Source: Candidatus Bariatricus faecipullorum (lineage in GTDB: Bacteria; Bacillota; Clostridia; Lachnospirales; Lachnospiraceae). Taken from it: 64,000 nt of DNA. Positions 33,358 to 42,489 of this stretch are shown here, in pieces. The stretch's first letter is position 1, and each line of letters starts with the position of its first letter. The DNA is taken from positions 62,001-126,000 of the forward strand of contig DWYV01000020.1 in the NCBI GenBank assembly GCA_019118525.1. Reading direction: 5' to 3'. The position numbers and the translations under genes were made by a program. The notes beneath the pieces are model-generated. The model did not search any database, was not told the DNA's origin, and was given only the letters and a program-made list of their open reading frames with translations.

Positions 33358-33904
33358 GGTATCCTCCTTTTTTCTTTCCGGATTTCAGCACATATTTCCG
33401 TATGTAGGCAAAGGTCTTCTCCTCACCGTCCCGGGCCAGCCGTTTCAGCAGGCTCTCCAGAAGCGCCGCCGTTTCCGGGTGCATCAGTTCCCCGGCAGGG
33501 CCGGACTGATAGTACTGAAGAGGCGAACTGTCCCGGTACTTTTCCTTCATATAGATACGGGACGCGGCTATCCGGTCCATAAACATCTCCACCACATACT
33601 TCCGGGGCATCTTCATCCCCGCCAGTCCCGGCCCGTCCAGCCGGTAGTCAATCCAGTATTCATAATGGTGCTTGTTTCGCCCTTTGTGATGAAGCCAGGC
33701 CGTGGAGCATCCCGTGGCCTCCCGCTCAGCATTGTTGGGGCTCCGGTTGCCCTGATAGTACCGGCAGCCCACCAGAAACTCCGTGGGGGAATATTTGGAC
33801 AGGTCATGAAGCAGTCCCTGCCGGTAAAGTCCTACACGAAAGCAGTATTTCATCACCAGATATTTATGCTGTGTTATCGTACAGAAATGTTTCCAGGCTT
33901 TCAT
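33320..33904 (-). CDS. DUF5662 family protein
   Basis: 194 residues. KYLVMKYCFRVGLYRQGLLHDLSKYSPTEF and HHKGRNKHHYEYWIDY carry His/Asp residues that could bind a metal, as in HD-type hydrolases. This matches DUF5662, which has no known function. The ATG overlaps the stop of the GH13-like gene (ATGA) and has GGAGGAAGC before it. The last 60 residues are basic. Confidence 0.8.
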   Translation of the reverse strand: MKAWKHFCTITQHKYLVMKYCFRVGLYRQGLLHDLSKYSPTEFLVGCRYYQGNRSPNNAEREATGCSTAWLHHKGRNKHHYEYWIDYRLDGPGLAGMKMPRKYVVEMFMDRIAASRIYMKEKYRDSSPLQYYQSGPAGELMHPETAALLESLLKRLARDGEEKTFAYIRKYVLKSGKKKGGYHGTAAQRPHHAS

Positions 33905-35610
33905 GCTTCCTCCTGCTTCCCGATAAATACCCGAATACTGCGCTCTTCGACTTCCACTTTTCTGGTCTCATCCAGTTTTCTGGGAGTGGCCAGCACGCCT
34001 TCCTCCGTGGAAGCCGCCTCATACCAGACCCGTCCCTTTGCCAGGGAAGGAAGTGCAAACGTATGGGGCATCCAGTGCATGTTATAGGCAATATAGCAGT
34101 CTTCCTCCTGACTGCCCTGACTGTTGTAAAACACGCCCAGCTGCCTGCTCGCGACTCCGGAGGGCGTCTGCCACGCGTCCTCGCCATGGTAGGAGACATC
34201 CGGGATTCCGCATCCCATATAGTCGGTTCCCTCCATCACCTTATCCGGATGCAGCAGTTTGTGCGCCTTCCGGAAGGTAATCAGGTCCCGCACCAGGTCA
34301 TGAAGCTCCTGCTCCTTTGGCAGCCGGTTCCAGGAAAGCCAGGAAACCGGACTGTCCTGGCAGTAAACGTTATTATTCCCCTTCTGGGAATTGGCAAATT
34401 CGTCTCCCCCAAGAATGCAGGGCATTCCCTGCGCCAGAAGAAGCAGGAAAAAGGCGTTGCGCATCTGCTTCTTTCTGAGTGCCAGCACCCCTTTCTTCCG
34501 GGTCGGCCCCTCTGCCCCGCAGTTCCAGCTGTAGTTAAAATCCGGTCCGTCCTGGTTCTTTTCTCCGTTCTCCTCGTTGTGTTTCCCGTCGTAGGAAACC
34601 GTGTCGCAGAGCGTAAAACCATTGGGACTGGCAATGTAGTTAAAAATACCCTCTTCCTCGGAATGGTATTTGAGCCACCAGATAACACCGGGCACCATTC
34701 CCTCATCGCCCTTCAGGAACCGGCGCATGGTAATCTGAAAATCGTCCTGCTTTTTCAGGATTTTAGTTCCGCACAGCAGAGCGTCCTTTTTCAGCAGGGA
34801 AGGCTCTAAAATGGCCGGATTCACCAGAAATCCGTCCACATGGTATTCCAGCACATAGTAGCGCAGGCACTCCAGGATTTCCATATGCGGCGTATCCCCG
34901 GTAAAAGGCATCTCCAGAATCAGTTCGATTCCCTTTTTGTGCAGCGTCTTTACCACCTGCTTCAGTTCCAGCGCCGCATCGTCTGAAAAGGCGTAGGCCG
35001 CCTTGGGCGCAAAAAACCAGGCGTCTCCATACCCCCAGTAATTCATCTTCTTTCCATGTTCTTCAAATTCATAGACAGGCATACAGTGAATCTGGCTGAT
35101 TCCCAGTTCCTCCAGATAGGAAAGCTTGTCCAGAATTCCCAGAAACGTCCCCCTGTGCTCTGCTCCGGAAGAAGCATGCTTCGTAAATCCGCGGACATGA
35201 AGACAGTAGGCCACCACCTCGGACGCCGCAAGGTGAAGCAGGGTATCCCCCTCCCAGTCAAAAGGCGTCTCTTCAATCCGGGTCCGCACGGCATGTCCCT
35301 GCACGTCGCGCTTCGCATTCCAGACGCCTCTTCCGGAAAACGCCTTACCCCGCGGGTCCGGCGTCACTTCCCCGTCTATCCGGTAGTTGTATTCATAGTC
35401 CCGGGGCTGTTCCAGCTCCAGTGCCAGATGGCGGAGACTGCCGGCGCAGTCATCCGGTTCCAGCACAAAACATTCCTCCGGTTCCGTGCTTCCCTTCCGG
35501 TAAAGAATCAGCTCACAGACGGACTCTGCAGGTACACTGACTGAAAAATTGACCCGGTTTCCATTTACCGTGCATCCCTGAGGGAGCGGATTTCCTGTAT
35601 AATTTTTCAT
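33901..35610 (-). CDS. GH13 glycogen-debranching-like protein, catalytic residues apparently lost
   Basis: About 569 residues. The N-terminal CBM48-like domain and the GlgX/pullulanase-type barrel are recognisable: the segment from SYDGKHNEENGE to SWNCGAEGPT is nearly standard, and MPCILGGDEFANSQKGNNN is a GlgX hallmark. However, the nucleophile site reads GFLVN instead of GFRFD. The acid/base segment reads LKKQDD instead of AEPWD, and region IV reads SPNGFTL instead of AHDGFTL. Region I (LEMPFTG for DVVYNH) is lost too. All three GH13 acids appear replaced, so hydrolysis is unlikely; glycan binding or a regulatory role is inferred. The start ATG at 35610 or 35622 is undecided. It lies 20 nt after an orphan binding protein. 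Confidence 0.85.
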   Translation of the reverse strand: MKNYTGNPLPQGCTVNGNRVNFSVSVPAESVCELILYRKGSTEPEECFVLEPDDCAGSLRHLALELEQPRDYEYNYRIDGEVTPDPRGKAFSGRGVWNAKRDVQGHAVRTRIEETPFDWEGDTLLHLAASEVVAYCLHVRGFTKHASSGAEHRGTFLGILDKLSYLEELGISQIHCMPVYEFEEHGKKMNYWGYGDAWFFAPKAAYAFSDDAALELKQVVKTLHKKGIELILEMPFTGDTPHMEILECLRYYVLEYHVDGFLVNPAILEPSLLKKDALLCGTKILKKQDDFQITMRRFLKGDEGMVPGVIWWLKYHSEEEGIFNYIASPNGFTLCDTVSYDGKHNEENGEKNQDGPDFNYSWNCGAEGPTRKKGVLALRKKQMRNAFFLLLLAQGMPCILGGDEFANSQKGNNNVYCQDSPVSWLSWNRLPKEQELHDLVRDLITFRKAHKLLHPDKVMEGTDYMGCGIPDVSYHGEDAWQTPSGVASRQLGVFYNSQGSQEEDCYIAYNMHWMPHTFALPSLAKGRVWYEAASTEEGVLATPRKLDETRKVEVEERSIRVFIGKQEEA

Positions 35611-35630
35611 AGTTTCGACCATCCTTTATC

Positions 35631-36626
35631 TTATTGCCACCCGTCTGCGCCGTACATATCCACATTTTCCGATGTAATGAAGAAGACGTCCTCATAAAGC
35701 TCTTCTTCATAATCCTCTCCGTTCAGGACTGCCATCCCGGTCCGGGCAGCATCCTTCCCGATACTGATGGGTGACTGTCCGCTTGTGCCCCGAATCAGGG
35801 TATCGGACTTCAGCAGTTCCTTTTTCAGGTCCGGGGAGCCGTCCACTCCATAAATGAGCACATCCGTAAGCCCCGCCGTATGGGCAGCCACCAGCGCCCC
35901 CAGGGCTATCTGGTCATTCCCGCACATCACGGCAGTAATCTGGTCATTCTCCGCAAAAATCTTAGCCGCGGTCTCCCTGGCCTGGTTCAGTTCCCCTTTC
36001 GTGTCCGCCCGGGCTACCACTTCAAATCCCTGCCCCGCTATCGTTTCCTCGAATCCGGTAATCCGCTCAATAACCGAGTTCTGTGCATCACTTTCCAGTA
36101 TGACTACCCGTCCGCCGTCCGGACGCTGTTCTGTCAGATCCTGGGCACAGAGCTCGCCTGCCGTCCGGTTATCCGAGCCGATGTAGGCGTCCACATAGGT
36201 CATGTCCTTTACCTGGGTGTCCACATTGATAATCTTTATCCCTGCGTCGCGCAGCGCTTCCAGCGCCGGGGTGATACCGTCCCAGGACACAGGGCAGAGA
36301 AAAATCGCGTCGATTCCTTCCTCAATCATATCCTGTATCTGGGAAATCTGAACTTCGGGGTCATCAGCCGGATCCCTGGTTATCATCGTATTTCCTTCCG
36401 CCTCTACAGTCTCACGCAGCGACTGTTCAAGCGTAATAAAATACGGATTTTCCATACTGATACAGCTGAACCCGAACAGATATGTTCCTGTTTCGTCTTC
36501 TCCGGCCCCTTCCTCTTCCTCGACAATCGCATTGTCCTGGGTCGTCCCGACATTCTGTTTGCAGCCTGCCGCCATGCAGACTGTCAGAACCAGAATCAGA
36601 AATACGGCCAGCAACCGTTTTTTCAT
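35631..36626 (-). CDS. Sugar-type ABC substrate-binding lipoprotein (RbsB-like), orphan
   Basis: 331 residues. The signal peptide MKKRLLAVFLILVLTVCMAAGC is a clear lipobox type, followed by an acidic linker and a type I periplasmic-binding fold. Segments include FGFSCISMENPYFITLEQSL, IDAIFLCPVSWDGITPALEAL, and AVMCGNDQIALGALVAA, close to ribose/galactose-binding proteins. No permease or ATPase gene is nearby, so it may serve a transporter elsewhere or act as a sensor domain. A strong promoter precedes it; GAAAGGAG is 9 nt before the ATG. Longer frame to 36734 passes through the promoter and is rejected. Confidence 0.9.
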   Translation of the reverse strand: MKKRLLAVFLILVLTVCMAAGCKQNVGTTQDNAIVEEEEGAGEDETGTYLFGFSCISMENPYFITLEQSLRETVEAEGNTMITRDPADDPEVQISQIQDMIEEGIDAIFLCPVSWDGITPALEALRDAGIKIINVDTQVKDMTYVDAYIGSDNRTAGELCAQDLTEQRPDGGRVVILESDAQNSVIERITGFEETIAGQGFEVVARADTKGELNQARETAAKIFAENDQITAVMCGNDQIALGALVAAHTAGLTDVLIYGVDGSPDLKKELLKSDTLIRGTSGQSPISIGKDAARTGMAVLNGEDYEEELYEDVFFITSENVDMYGADGWQ

Positions 36627-36678
36627 AGTGTCTTCTCCTTTCGGAAACCGCCCTGTTATTACACAGACGCTTTCTTTT

Positions 36679-36706
36679 ATTGTAGCTTTTTTGCAGGTAA
36701 TGTCAA
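36679..36706 (-). promoter_or_regulatory. Promoter of the binding-protein/GH13-like operon
   Basis: Minus strand TTGACA and TACAAT are 16 nt apart, about 50 nt upstream of the start codon. Confidence 0.75.
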
Positions 36707-36718
36707 TAGTTTTTCCTC

Positions 36719-36747
36719 TTGCAAATCCTCTCATACTCTGCTACAGT
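36719..36747 (+). promoter_or_regulatory. Candidate promoter of the DUF1292 gene
   Basis: Plus strand TTGCAA and TACAGT, 17 nt apart, 33 nt before the ATG at 36780. It is divergent from the TTGACA promoter next to it. Confidence 0.5.
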
Positions 36748-36779
36748 GGTAATATGAAAGGAAAGGAGCAGGCAGGATT

Positions 36780-37091
36780 ATGGATCACGAACACTCCATA
36801 CTGACTGAGGGGTATGTCACACTGACACTGGAAGACGATGAAGAAGTGGAATGCTATATCATTACAACATTTGAGATGAATTCCCGGGAATATATCGCTC
36901 TCCTGCCCCTGGATGAAAATGGGGAAAATGATGACGGAATTGTCTGGATTTACCGTTTTCTCCGGGATACATCCGGTCAGGGAAATCACGACATCGAATG
37001 TATCGAAGACGATACGGAATACGACAGCGCAGCCGACCGCTTTGACGAATGGCTGGACGAGCAGGAACTGGAGGAAGAATCCGGAGAGTAA
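36780..37091 (+). CDS. DUF1292 acidic protein
   Basis: 103 residues, strongly acidic. TLTLEDDEEVECYIITTFEMNSREYIALLPL matches DUF1292 (YrzB-like), here followed by an acidic C-terminal tail. AAAGGAGCAGGC lies before the ATG. It stands alone between two promoters and a terminator. The family's role is unknown. Confidence 0.88.
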   Translation: MDHEHSILTEGYVTLTLEDDEEVECYIITTFEMNSREYIALLPLDENGENDDGIVWIYRFLRDTSGQGNHDIECIEDDTEYDSAADRFDEWLDEQELEEESGE

Positions 37092-37118
37092 TCCGGAACT
37101 GTCCTGCCAGAACGGAAA

Positions 37119-37164
37119 GAGGGAATGGGTTCGGCACGGCTGTGCCGGAACCATTCCCCTTTTT
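37119..37164 (+). terminator. Terminator of the DUF1292 gene
   Basis: GGGAATGG pairs with CCATTCCC and an inner GTTCGGCAC/GTGCCGGAAC stem has one bulge; a T run follows. It lies 28 nt after the stop codon. The helicase gene ends on the other strand at 37185. Confidence 0.85.
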
Positions 37165-37184
37165 CTGTTTAAGCAGCAGGCCTG

Positions 37185-39050
37185 TCACTCCCCCGTTTTT
37201 TCCCCGGCAAGTTCCGCCAGAAACCGGGACGGCTGCACCGCGCTTCCGTTCTTCTCCCTTACGCAGGAAAGCACCAGCCGGTTCTTTGCCCGTGTCATGG
37301 CCACGTAAAACATCCGTCTCTCCTCTTCCAGTTCCTCCGCCGTCTCTGCCTTCTGATAGGGCGTGTCCCCTTCATTTGCATGGATGATAAATACATTGTC
37401 AAATTCCAGGCCTTTTGCCCCGTGCATGGTCATAAGCTGAAGGCACTGCCGGTGTCCGTAGGGATTTTCCCGCTTCCGGCTCATCTGCTCTTTCAGTTCT
37501 TCTGTGTATGCGTCAATATGAGCCTGCCAGTCCTCATAGGAGCGGAAGGATTTGCTCCGTTCTTCCAGTTCCGAGAGGACTCCCTGCAGGATATCCAGGG
37601 AGATTCCTTTTTCCCGGGAATACTCCTTCAGAAATTCATCATACCCCGTGCGCTTCCGGATATACTGAATGGCCGCGTAGGGGGCCATGTTTTCCAGCAT
37701 CCGGATATCGGTCTCAAACTGGTCAATCTTATCCAGCATCCATTCTTTATCCTGATAGAATCTGCGCAGGTCTTCAAAGGAAACCTGGCTGTTCTCCAGG
37801 GCCTGGCGGGACAGATACCGCACCGGCCGGTTTCCCACCTGCAAAAACAGGCTCCGGTCCCGTTTCCCGGCTGCAAGTTTCAGGTAGGCCAGAATATCCC
37901 GGGGGATAAAATGGCTGTAAAAATTCGGCACATGCTCCCGCATTTCAAAAGGAATCCGGTATTCGCCCAGGACCTCTGTAAGCATGCGCGCCTGCATGGC
38001 AGTGCGGTAGAGCACAGCTGTCTTCTGGCCTTTTTCCCCTTTGTCCAGCAGTTTTTTCACTTCGCCTGCCACATAACGGGCCTCCTCCGCCTCGTCTTTG
38101 AGTTCCTGGATATGGACAGACTCCCCTTTTTCCCGCATGGCCTGGATTCTCTTGTAGAAACGGTTCTCGTTATGATAAATCAGTCGGGTGGCCGCCACGA
38201 CTATAAACTCCGTGGAGCGGTAATTTACCGTCAGATTTATAGTCCGGATGTCCGGATATTCCTGCTTCATGTAAAGCATCAGTTCCGGCTGGGCGCCCCG
38301 GAATCCGTAGATGGACTGGTCGTCGTCCCCCACTACGAAAATGTTGTTCTCAGGCATGGCCAGCATCCGCATAACCTCGTACTGAATCCGGTTAATGTCC
38401 TGGAATTCATCGATCAGAATATAGCGGAATTTTTTCTGCCACTGCTCAAGAATGTCCGGCCTTTCCAAAAACAGTGCGTAGCACTGCACCATCATATCGT
38501 CAAAATCAAACTTTTTCTTCTCTTTTTTCCGCCGCTCATACTCCCGGAAAATCTCCGCGAACGTCTCATCCGGAAGCGTCTGGCTGTGAAACTGGTTCAG
38601 ATGCAGCATCTTATTCTTGACGTACCCAATCTCCTGGCGCAGGACGTTCAGAACCTCGTCCTCGCTTTCCGCGTCCAGAGGCACGTCGGCGTCCGTTCCG
38701 TCCAGAATCTGCCGAAGCAGGTCCATGCAGTCCTGCTCGGACATCAGATTGCTGCCGGAAAGTCCGTAGGCCGATTTCAGAATCCAGTAGAAAATGCTGT
38801 GGAAGGTGCCGAAATTCACCCTGCAGTCTTTCATTCCCTTCATCCGGAAAAACCGTTCCCGCATTTCCCGGGCCGCACAGCGGGTAAATGTTATCACAAG
38901 TATTTCTTCGGGTTTTACTCCTTTTTCTCTAATCAGGCAGGCAATCCGGCGCGCGATGGTCAGGGTCTTTCCGGATCCAGGCGGCGCCAGCACCATGCAG
39001 GGCCCTTCTCCGTGGCGGACTGCCTCCTCCTGTCCTCTGTTCAGTCTCAT
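37185..39050 (-). CDS. UvrD/PcrA/Rep-like superfamily 1A DNA helicase
   Basis: 621 residues, about 100 shorter than PcrA. Helicase motifs: APPGSGKTLTIARRI (I), LVITFTRCAAREM (Ia), ILIDEFQDIN (II), GDDDQSIYGFRGA (III), LTVNYRSTE (IV), MTMHGAKGLEFDNVFI (V) and RRMFYVAMTRAKNRLVLS (VI). It unwinds DNA 3' to 5' in repair or recombination by family analogy. It lacks the C-terminal extension that PcrA uses to contact RNA polymerase. It starts 3 nt after gltX. Confidence 0.93.
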   Translation of the reverse strand: MRLNRGQEEAVRHGEGPCMVLAPPGSGKTLTIARRIACLIREKGVKPEEILVITFTRCAAREMRERFFRMKGMKDCRVNFGTFHSIFYWILKSAYGLSGSNLMSEQDCMDLLRQILDGTDADVPLDAESEDEVLNVLRQEIGYVKNKMLHLNQFHSQTLPDETFAEIFREYERRKKEKKKFDFDDMMVQCYALFLERPDILEQWQKKFRYILIDEFQDINRIQYEVMRMLAMPENNIFVVGDDDQSIYGFRGAQPELMLYMKQEYPDIRTINLTVNYRSTEFIVVAATRLIYHNENRFYKRIQAMREKGESVHIQELKDEAEEARYVAGEVKKLLDKGEKGQKTAVLYRTAMQARMLTEVLGEYRIPFEMREHVPNFYSHFIPRDILAYLKLAAGKRDRSLFLQVGNRPVRYLSRQALENSQVSFEDLRRFYQDKEWMLDKIDQFETDIRMLENMAPYAAIQYIRKRTGYDEFLKEYSREKGISLDILQGVLSELEERSKSFRSYEDWQAHIDAYTEELKEQMSRKRENPYGHRQCLQLMTMHGAKGLEFDNVFIIHANEGDTPYQKAETAEELEEERRMFYVAMTRAKNRLVLSCVREKNGSAVQPSRFLAELAGEKTGE

Positions 39051-39053
39051 CTG

Positions 39054-40520
39054 CTATTTCGCATGCTCCTTCAAAAGCTCCACTGCCTTTCGAATCCGTT
39101 CCAGGGAGCGTTCTTTTCCAAGCAGTTCCAAAAGTTCCGTCGCTCCGCCCGGCGTACTTGGCTTTCCGGACACTGCCGTCCGTACCGGCCACATCACCTG
39201 TCCGTTTTTCAGGCCTTTCTCCGCCGCGTATCCTTTCAGGAATTCAAACAGAGCGTCATTTGTATAATCCTCCCATGCCTCCAGACAGGGAAGCAGATCT
39301 TCCAGAACCTCCAGGGAAGATTCTTCTGTTGTTTTCATTTTTTTATGCCGGTACAGGGAAACGTCATAGTCCGGAAGTTCGTCCAGGAAATCCACCTGCT
39401 CCTGAATGTCCGGGAAAATCTCAATTCTGGTCTTTACCATGGAAGCGATTTTCTTTAAATCAAAATCTCCCCGGATATATTTCTGCATCCAGGGCAGGGC
39501 CATCTCATAGAACTTCTCCTCGTCCATGGCCTTTAAATATTCTCCGTTCATCCACTTCAGCTTGGTGGTGTCGAACACGGCCGGAGATTTGCTGATATGG
39601 TGATAGTCAAACGCCTCCACCAGTTCCTCCAGGGAGAAAATCTCCCGGTTGTCCTCCGGGCACCAGCCCAGAAGGGCCACGAAATTTACCACAGCCTCGC
39701 TTAAGTATCCCTGCTCAATCAGGTCCTCATAGGAAGAATGGCCGCACCGTTTGCTCAGCTTTTTATGATTCTCATCCGTAATCAGCGGACAGTGCACATA
39801 AACGGGAATTTCCCAGCCGAAGGCCTCGTAAAGCCGGTTATACTTGGGCGCAGAGGAAAGGTATTCGTTTCCGCGGACCACGTGCGTGATTTTCATCAGA
39901 TGGTCGTCGATGACATTGGCAAAATTGTAGGTGGGGTACCCGTCGGACTTAATCAGAATCATATCGTCCAGCTCCGCATTGGGCACGGTGATATCCCCGT
40001 AAATCTCATCATGGAAGGTTGTGGTTCCCTCTGTGGGCATGTTAATCCGGATAACATAGGGTTTTCCGGCAGCCAGATTGGCTTCCACTTCCTCTTTGCT
40101 CAGCCCCAGACAGTGCTTATCGTAGTTTACAATCTCTGTCCCGTTTTCAGAAACGGATTTTTTCAGGGAATCCAGCCGTTCTTTGTCACAAAAACAGTAA
40201 TAGGCGTCTCCCTTCTCAATCAGCTGTTTTGCATATTTCAGATAGATGCCGGAGGCATTCCGCTCGCTCTGTACATAGGGGCCGTAGCCTCCGTCCTTAT
40301 CCGGTCCCTCATCGTGAACAAGACCGGTTTTTTCCAGGGTACGGTATATAATATCCAGGGCGCCTTCCATAAAGCGCTCCTGGTCGGTATCTTCAATCCG
40401 GAGCATAAAATCTCCCCCTGCATGCTTTGCAATCAGGTAAGCATACAGCGCTGTCCGCAAATTGCCTACATGCATCCTTCCTGTAGGGCTTGGTGCAAAT
40501 CTTGTTCTGACTCTCTCCAT
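39054..40520 (-). CDS. gltX: Glutamyl-tRNA synthetase
   Basis: 488 residues. The HIGH-type motif is in [21 protein letters not shown] and the KMSKS-type motif is [20 protein letters not shown] is intact. It charges tRNA-Glu (and, in bacteria lacking glnS, tRNA-Gln). ATG at 40520 gives the family start; a TTG at 40529 is only 3 nt from the GAGAGG site. It lies between the sirtuin-like gene and the helicase. Confidence 0.96.
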   Translation of the reverse strand: MERVRTRFAPSPTGRMHVGNLRTALYAYLIAKHAGGDFMLRIEDTDQERFMEGALDIIYRTLEKTGLVHDEGPDKDGGYGPYVQSERNASGIYLKYAKQLIEKGDAYYCFCDKERLDSLKKSVSENGTEIVNYDKHCLGLSKEEVEANLAAGKPYVIRINMPTEGTTTFHDEIYGDITVPNAELDDMILIKSDGYPTYNFANVIDDHLMKITHVVRGNEYLSSAPKYNRLYEAFGWEIPVYVHCPLITDENHKKLSKRCGHSSYEDLIEQGYLSEAVVNFVALLGWCPEDNREIFSLEELVEAFDYHHISKSPAVFDTTKLKWMNGEYLKAMDEEKFYEMALPWMQKYIRGDFDLKKIASMVKTRIEIFPDIQEQVDFLDELPDYDVSLYRHKKMKTTEESSLEVLEDLLPCLEAWEDYTNDALFEFLKGYAAEKGLKNGQVMWPVRTAVSGKPSTPGGATELLELLGKERSLERIRKAVELLKEHAK

Positions 40521-40555
40521 GTCTTTCAATATCCTCTCTTCTCTTTCTTCTGTTT

Positions 40556-41332
40556 TTACTGTCTTTCTTTTCTCGGCAGAACTCCCTGGGGATATTCTGT
40601 CCGGATACAGTTCACCAGATTCTCCAGAAACTCATCGCTTCTGGAATGTACCGCCAGGCTGGCGTACTGGTCGGAATAATGCTCCTCCTGGTTTACCAGA
40701 ATCAGTTCTCTTCCTTCAAAATAATCCACCAGCTGGCACAGGGGGCTGTTCAGGTTGGCTCCCAGCACAAGCAGAAGTTCCGCTTTCTGAATCGTCTCCG
40801 CCGCCCTGGTCATAATACCGTTGTCCACCATCTCGCCGAACAGGCTGACTCTTGGACGGATGGGGGTCCCGCAGTTCTCACAGAGCGGGATCTTCGGACT
40901 TTCTTTTATGTACTCCACAGAATACTCCTTCCCGCAGTGGGGGCAGTAATTCTGATACACGGTTCCGTGCAGGTTAATGACCCGGCTGCAGCCGCCCCGC
41001 TCCGGGAGCCCGAAAATCCGGCTGGTGATGACGTAATCCACCGCATTCATCTGTTCCAGCTCGCCCAGGCAGGTAAATCCCTTTCCCGGCGGAATGGACA
41101 GAGCGTCCAGAAGCTCTTCCCTGTAGTACCGGTAAAAAAGTTCCTTTCTGGTGGAATACATGGCGCTGGAAAAAATCTCCTCTCCGGAGTATCCGTACTT
41201 CGTTTCGTTGTCATACGTAGAGTATCCGTCCCTGAGTACCGGATACCCGTTTTCCACAATCTGCCCGTTCCCACTCAAAACAACGGTATAACTGCTGTTT
41301 TTCAGTTTCTCCACAACTGTCTCATACAGCAT
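40556..41332 (-). CDS. Divergent sirtuin (Sir2-like) protein
   Basis: 258 residues. Zinc-ribbon cysteines are intact (C130-x2-C133 and C151-x2-C154), as are the His in INLHGTVY (H122, catalytic base position) and RPRVSLFGE. But the NAD loop GAGxS is SGNGQ at 20-24, the usual TQNxDxLH is [12 protein letters not shown] at 103-114, and the GTSL loop is GANLNS. Asn and Asp that contact NAD ribose and nicotinamide are thus missing. Canonical NAD-dependent deacylation is doubtful, and a changed or lost activity is inferred. A strong promoter and AGGAGGGG precede the ATG. Confidence 0.82.
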   Translation of the reverse strand: MLYETVVEKLKNSSYTVVLSGNGQIVENGYPVLRDGYSTYDNETKYGYSGEEIFSSAMYSTRKELFYRYYREELLDALSIPPGKGFTCLGELEQMNAVDYVITSRIFGLPERGGCSRVINLHGTVYQNYCPHCGKEYSVEYIKESPKIPLCENCGTPIRPRVSLFGEMVDNGIMTRAAETIQKAELLLVLGANLNSPLCQLVDYFEGRELILVNQEEHYSDQYASLAVHSRSDEFLENLVNCIRTEYPQGVLPRKERQ

Positions 41333-41375
41333 AAAAACCCCTCCTTATTCCAAATCCTGAAAAGGCATTTCTTTT

Positions 41376-41405
41376 ATTATACCCGTCCTTCCCGCAGCCT
41401 GTCAA
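41376..41405 (-). promoter_or_regulatory. Promoter for the sirtuin-like gene and gltX
   Basis: TTGACA and TATAAT on the minus strand with an 18-nt spacer, 43 nt before the start codon. The -35 overlaps the stop codon of yfcE. Confidence 0.8.
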
Positions 41406-41959
41406 TGTGTATGATTCAGGCTGTGGCTCCAGATTTTGCGCCCATCCAGTTCCTTCAGGGCGACCCGGTTTCCTTCCATTATCAGATAAGTGTGCGCAGA
41501 CTCCCCTTTGGGCAGGGACACCGACCCGGGATTCAGATACAGAAACCCGTCCTTTGTCTCTTCCCAGGCAGGAATGTGCGTATGCCCGTTTAAGAGCACG
41601 TCTCCCGGGGAAAGGGGCGGCGGCGAATCCGGAGAATACTGATGCCCGTGCGTAGCATAGAAAAGCCGGCCCTCATGGTAAAACACGGCATAATCCGCCA
41701 GAATGGGGAATTCCAGCACCATCTGGTCCACCTCCGTGTCACAGTTTCCGCGGACACAGAGCAGATATTCTTTTCTTTCGTTTAACATCGGAATTACTTC
41801 TTTCGGGTCATAGTCCCGCGGCAGGGAATTCCTGGGGCCGTGGTAAAGGATATCTCCCAGAAGAACCAGTTTCCCGGCCCCTTCCCGGTCAAAGGCCTCC
41901 AGCATTTTCCGGCAGCACCAGGCCGACCCGTGAATGTCTGACGCAATCATCCATTTCAT
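41402..41959 (-). CDS. yfcE: YfcE-type metallophosphodiesterase
   Basis: 185 residues. Calcineurin-like motifs in order: ASDIHGS, LLGDILYHGPRN, VRGNCDTEV, ATHGHQY and LLNGHTHIP, which supply the two-metal site. The family (YfcE, MJ0936) hydrolyses model phosphodiesters; the natural substrate is unknown. The ATG overlaps the stop of the ThrE C-terminal gene (ATGA). Confidence 0.93.
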   Translation of the reverse strand: MKWMIASDIHGSAWCCRKMLEAFDREGAGKLVLLGDILYHGPRNSLPRDYDPKEVIPMLNERKEYLLCVRGNCDTEVDQMVLEFPILADYAVFYHEGRLFYATHGHQYSPDSPPPLSPGDVLLNGHTHIPAWEETKDGFLYLNPGSVSLPKGESAHTYLIMEGNRVALKELDGRKIWSHSLNHTH

Positions 41960-42477
41960 AACCGCTGTTCCTCTTCTTTCTTAGTTTCACTGGTCCTGTC
42001 TTTTCCGTTCCGGATATATTTCAGGGAGTTCTGCTTCCAGCTTCCCCGGTTCCGGATGCCAAACAGGGTATCCGCCAGGAAGATGGCCAGGGCAATGACT
42101 CCGGCGGTTTCCAGTGTCTGCACCAGATAATAGGAAGTCAGCTCTCCGTTTCCTTCTATCATATAATGAACGCTCTGGTACATGCCTGTCCCCGGCACTG
42201 TGGGGAGAATTCCCGCCACCAGAAACAGGGTAACCGGAGCTTTCAGTATCATGGCAAGCACATGGGACAGCACGGCCACCAGCAGAGCCGACAGAAATGA
42301 GGAAAGTACGGTTCCCCATTCCTGTTCGTTTCCCAGCACATAGACCAGAGACCCCATGCCGCCGGAAAAAGCCGCGCAGGGACGGTACTCTTTTGGCACC
42401 CCCAGAAGAAAGGAAAATGCATAGATGGCCAGAATGCCTCCCGCCACCATCAGAATCAGATTCAGCAGAGTATTCAT
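41956..42477 (-). CDS. Threonine/serine exporter, ThrE C-terminal-like subunit (DUF3815)
   Basis: 173 residues, about five membrane helices, including LILMVAGGILAIYAFSFLLG and VAGILPTVPGTGMYQSVHYMI, the ThrE_2 pattern. In many Firmicutes the ThrE exporter is split into an N-terminal DUF1212 protein and this subunit, as here. It would work with the 42490 gene in amino-acid efflux. Confidence 0.88.
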   Translation of the reverse strand: MNTLLNLILMVAGGILAIYAFSFLLGVPKEYRPCAAFSGGMGSLVYVLGNEQEWGTVLSSFLSALLVAVLSHVLAMILKAPVTLFLVAGILPTVPGTGMYQSVHYMIEGNGELTSYYLVQTLETAGVIALAIFLADTLFGIRNRGSWKQNSLKYIRNGKDRTSETKKEEEQRL

Positions 42478-42489
42478 CCGTATCCCTCC

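Noticed and set aside
37380-39458. 692-residue open frame on the plus strand
   Set aside because: Antisense to the helicase and gltX, both with full motif sets; no start signal and no recognisable domain.
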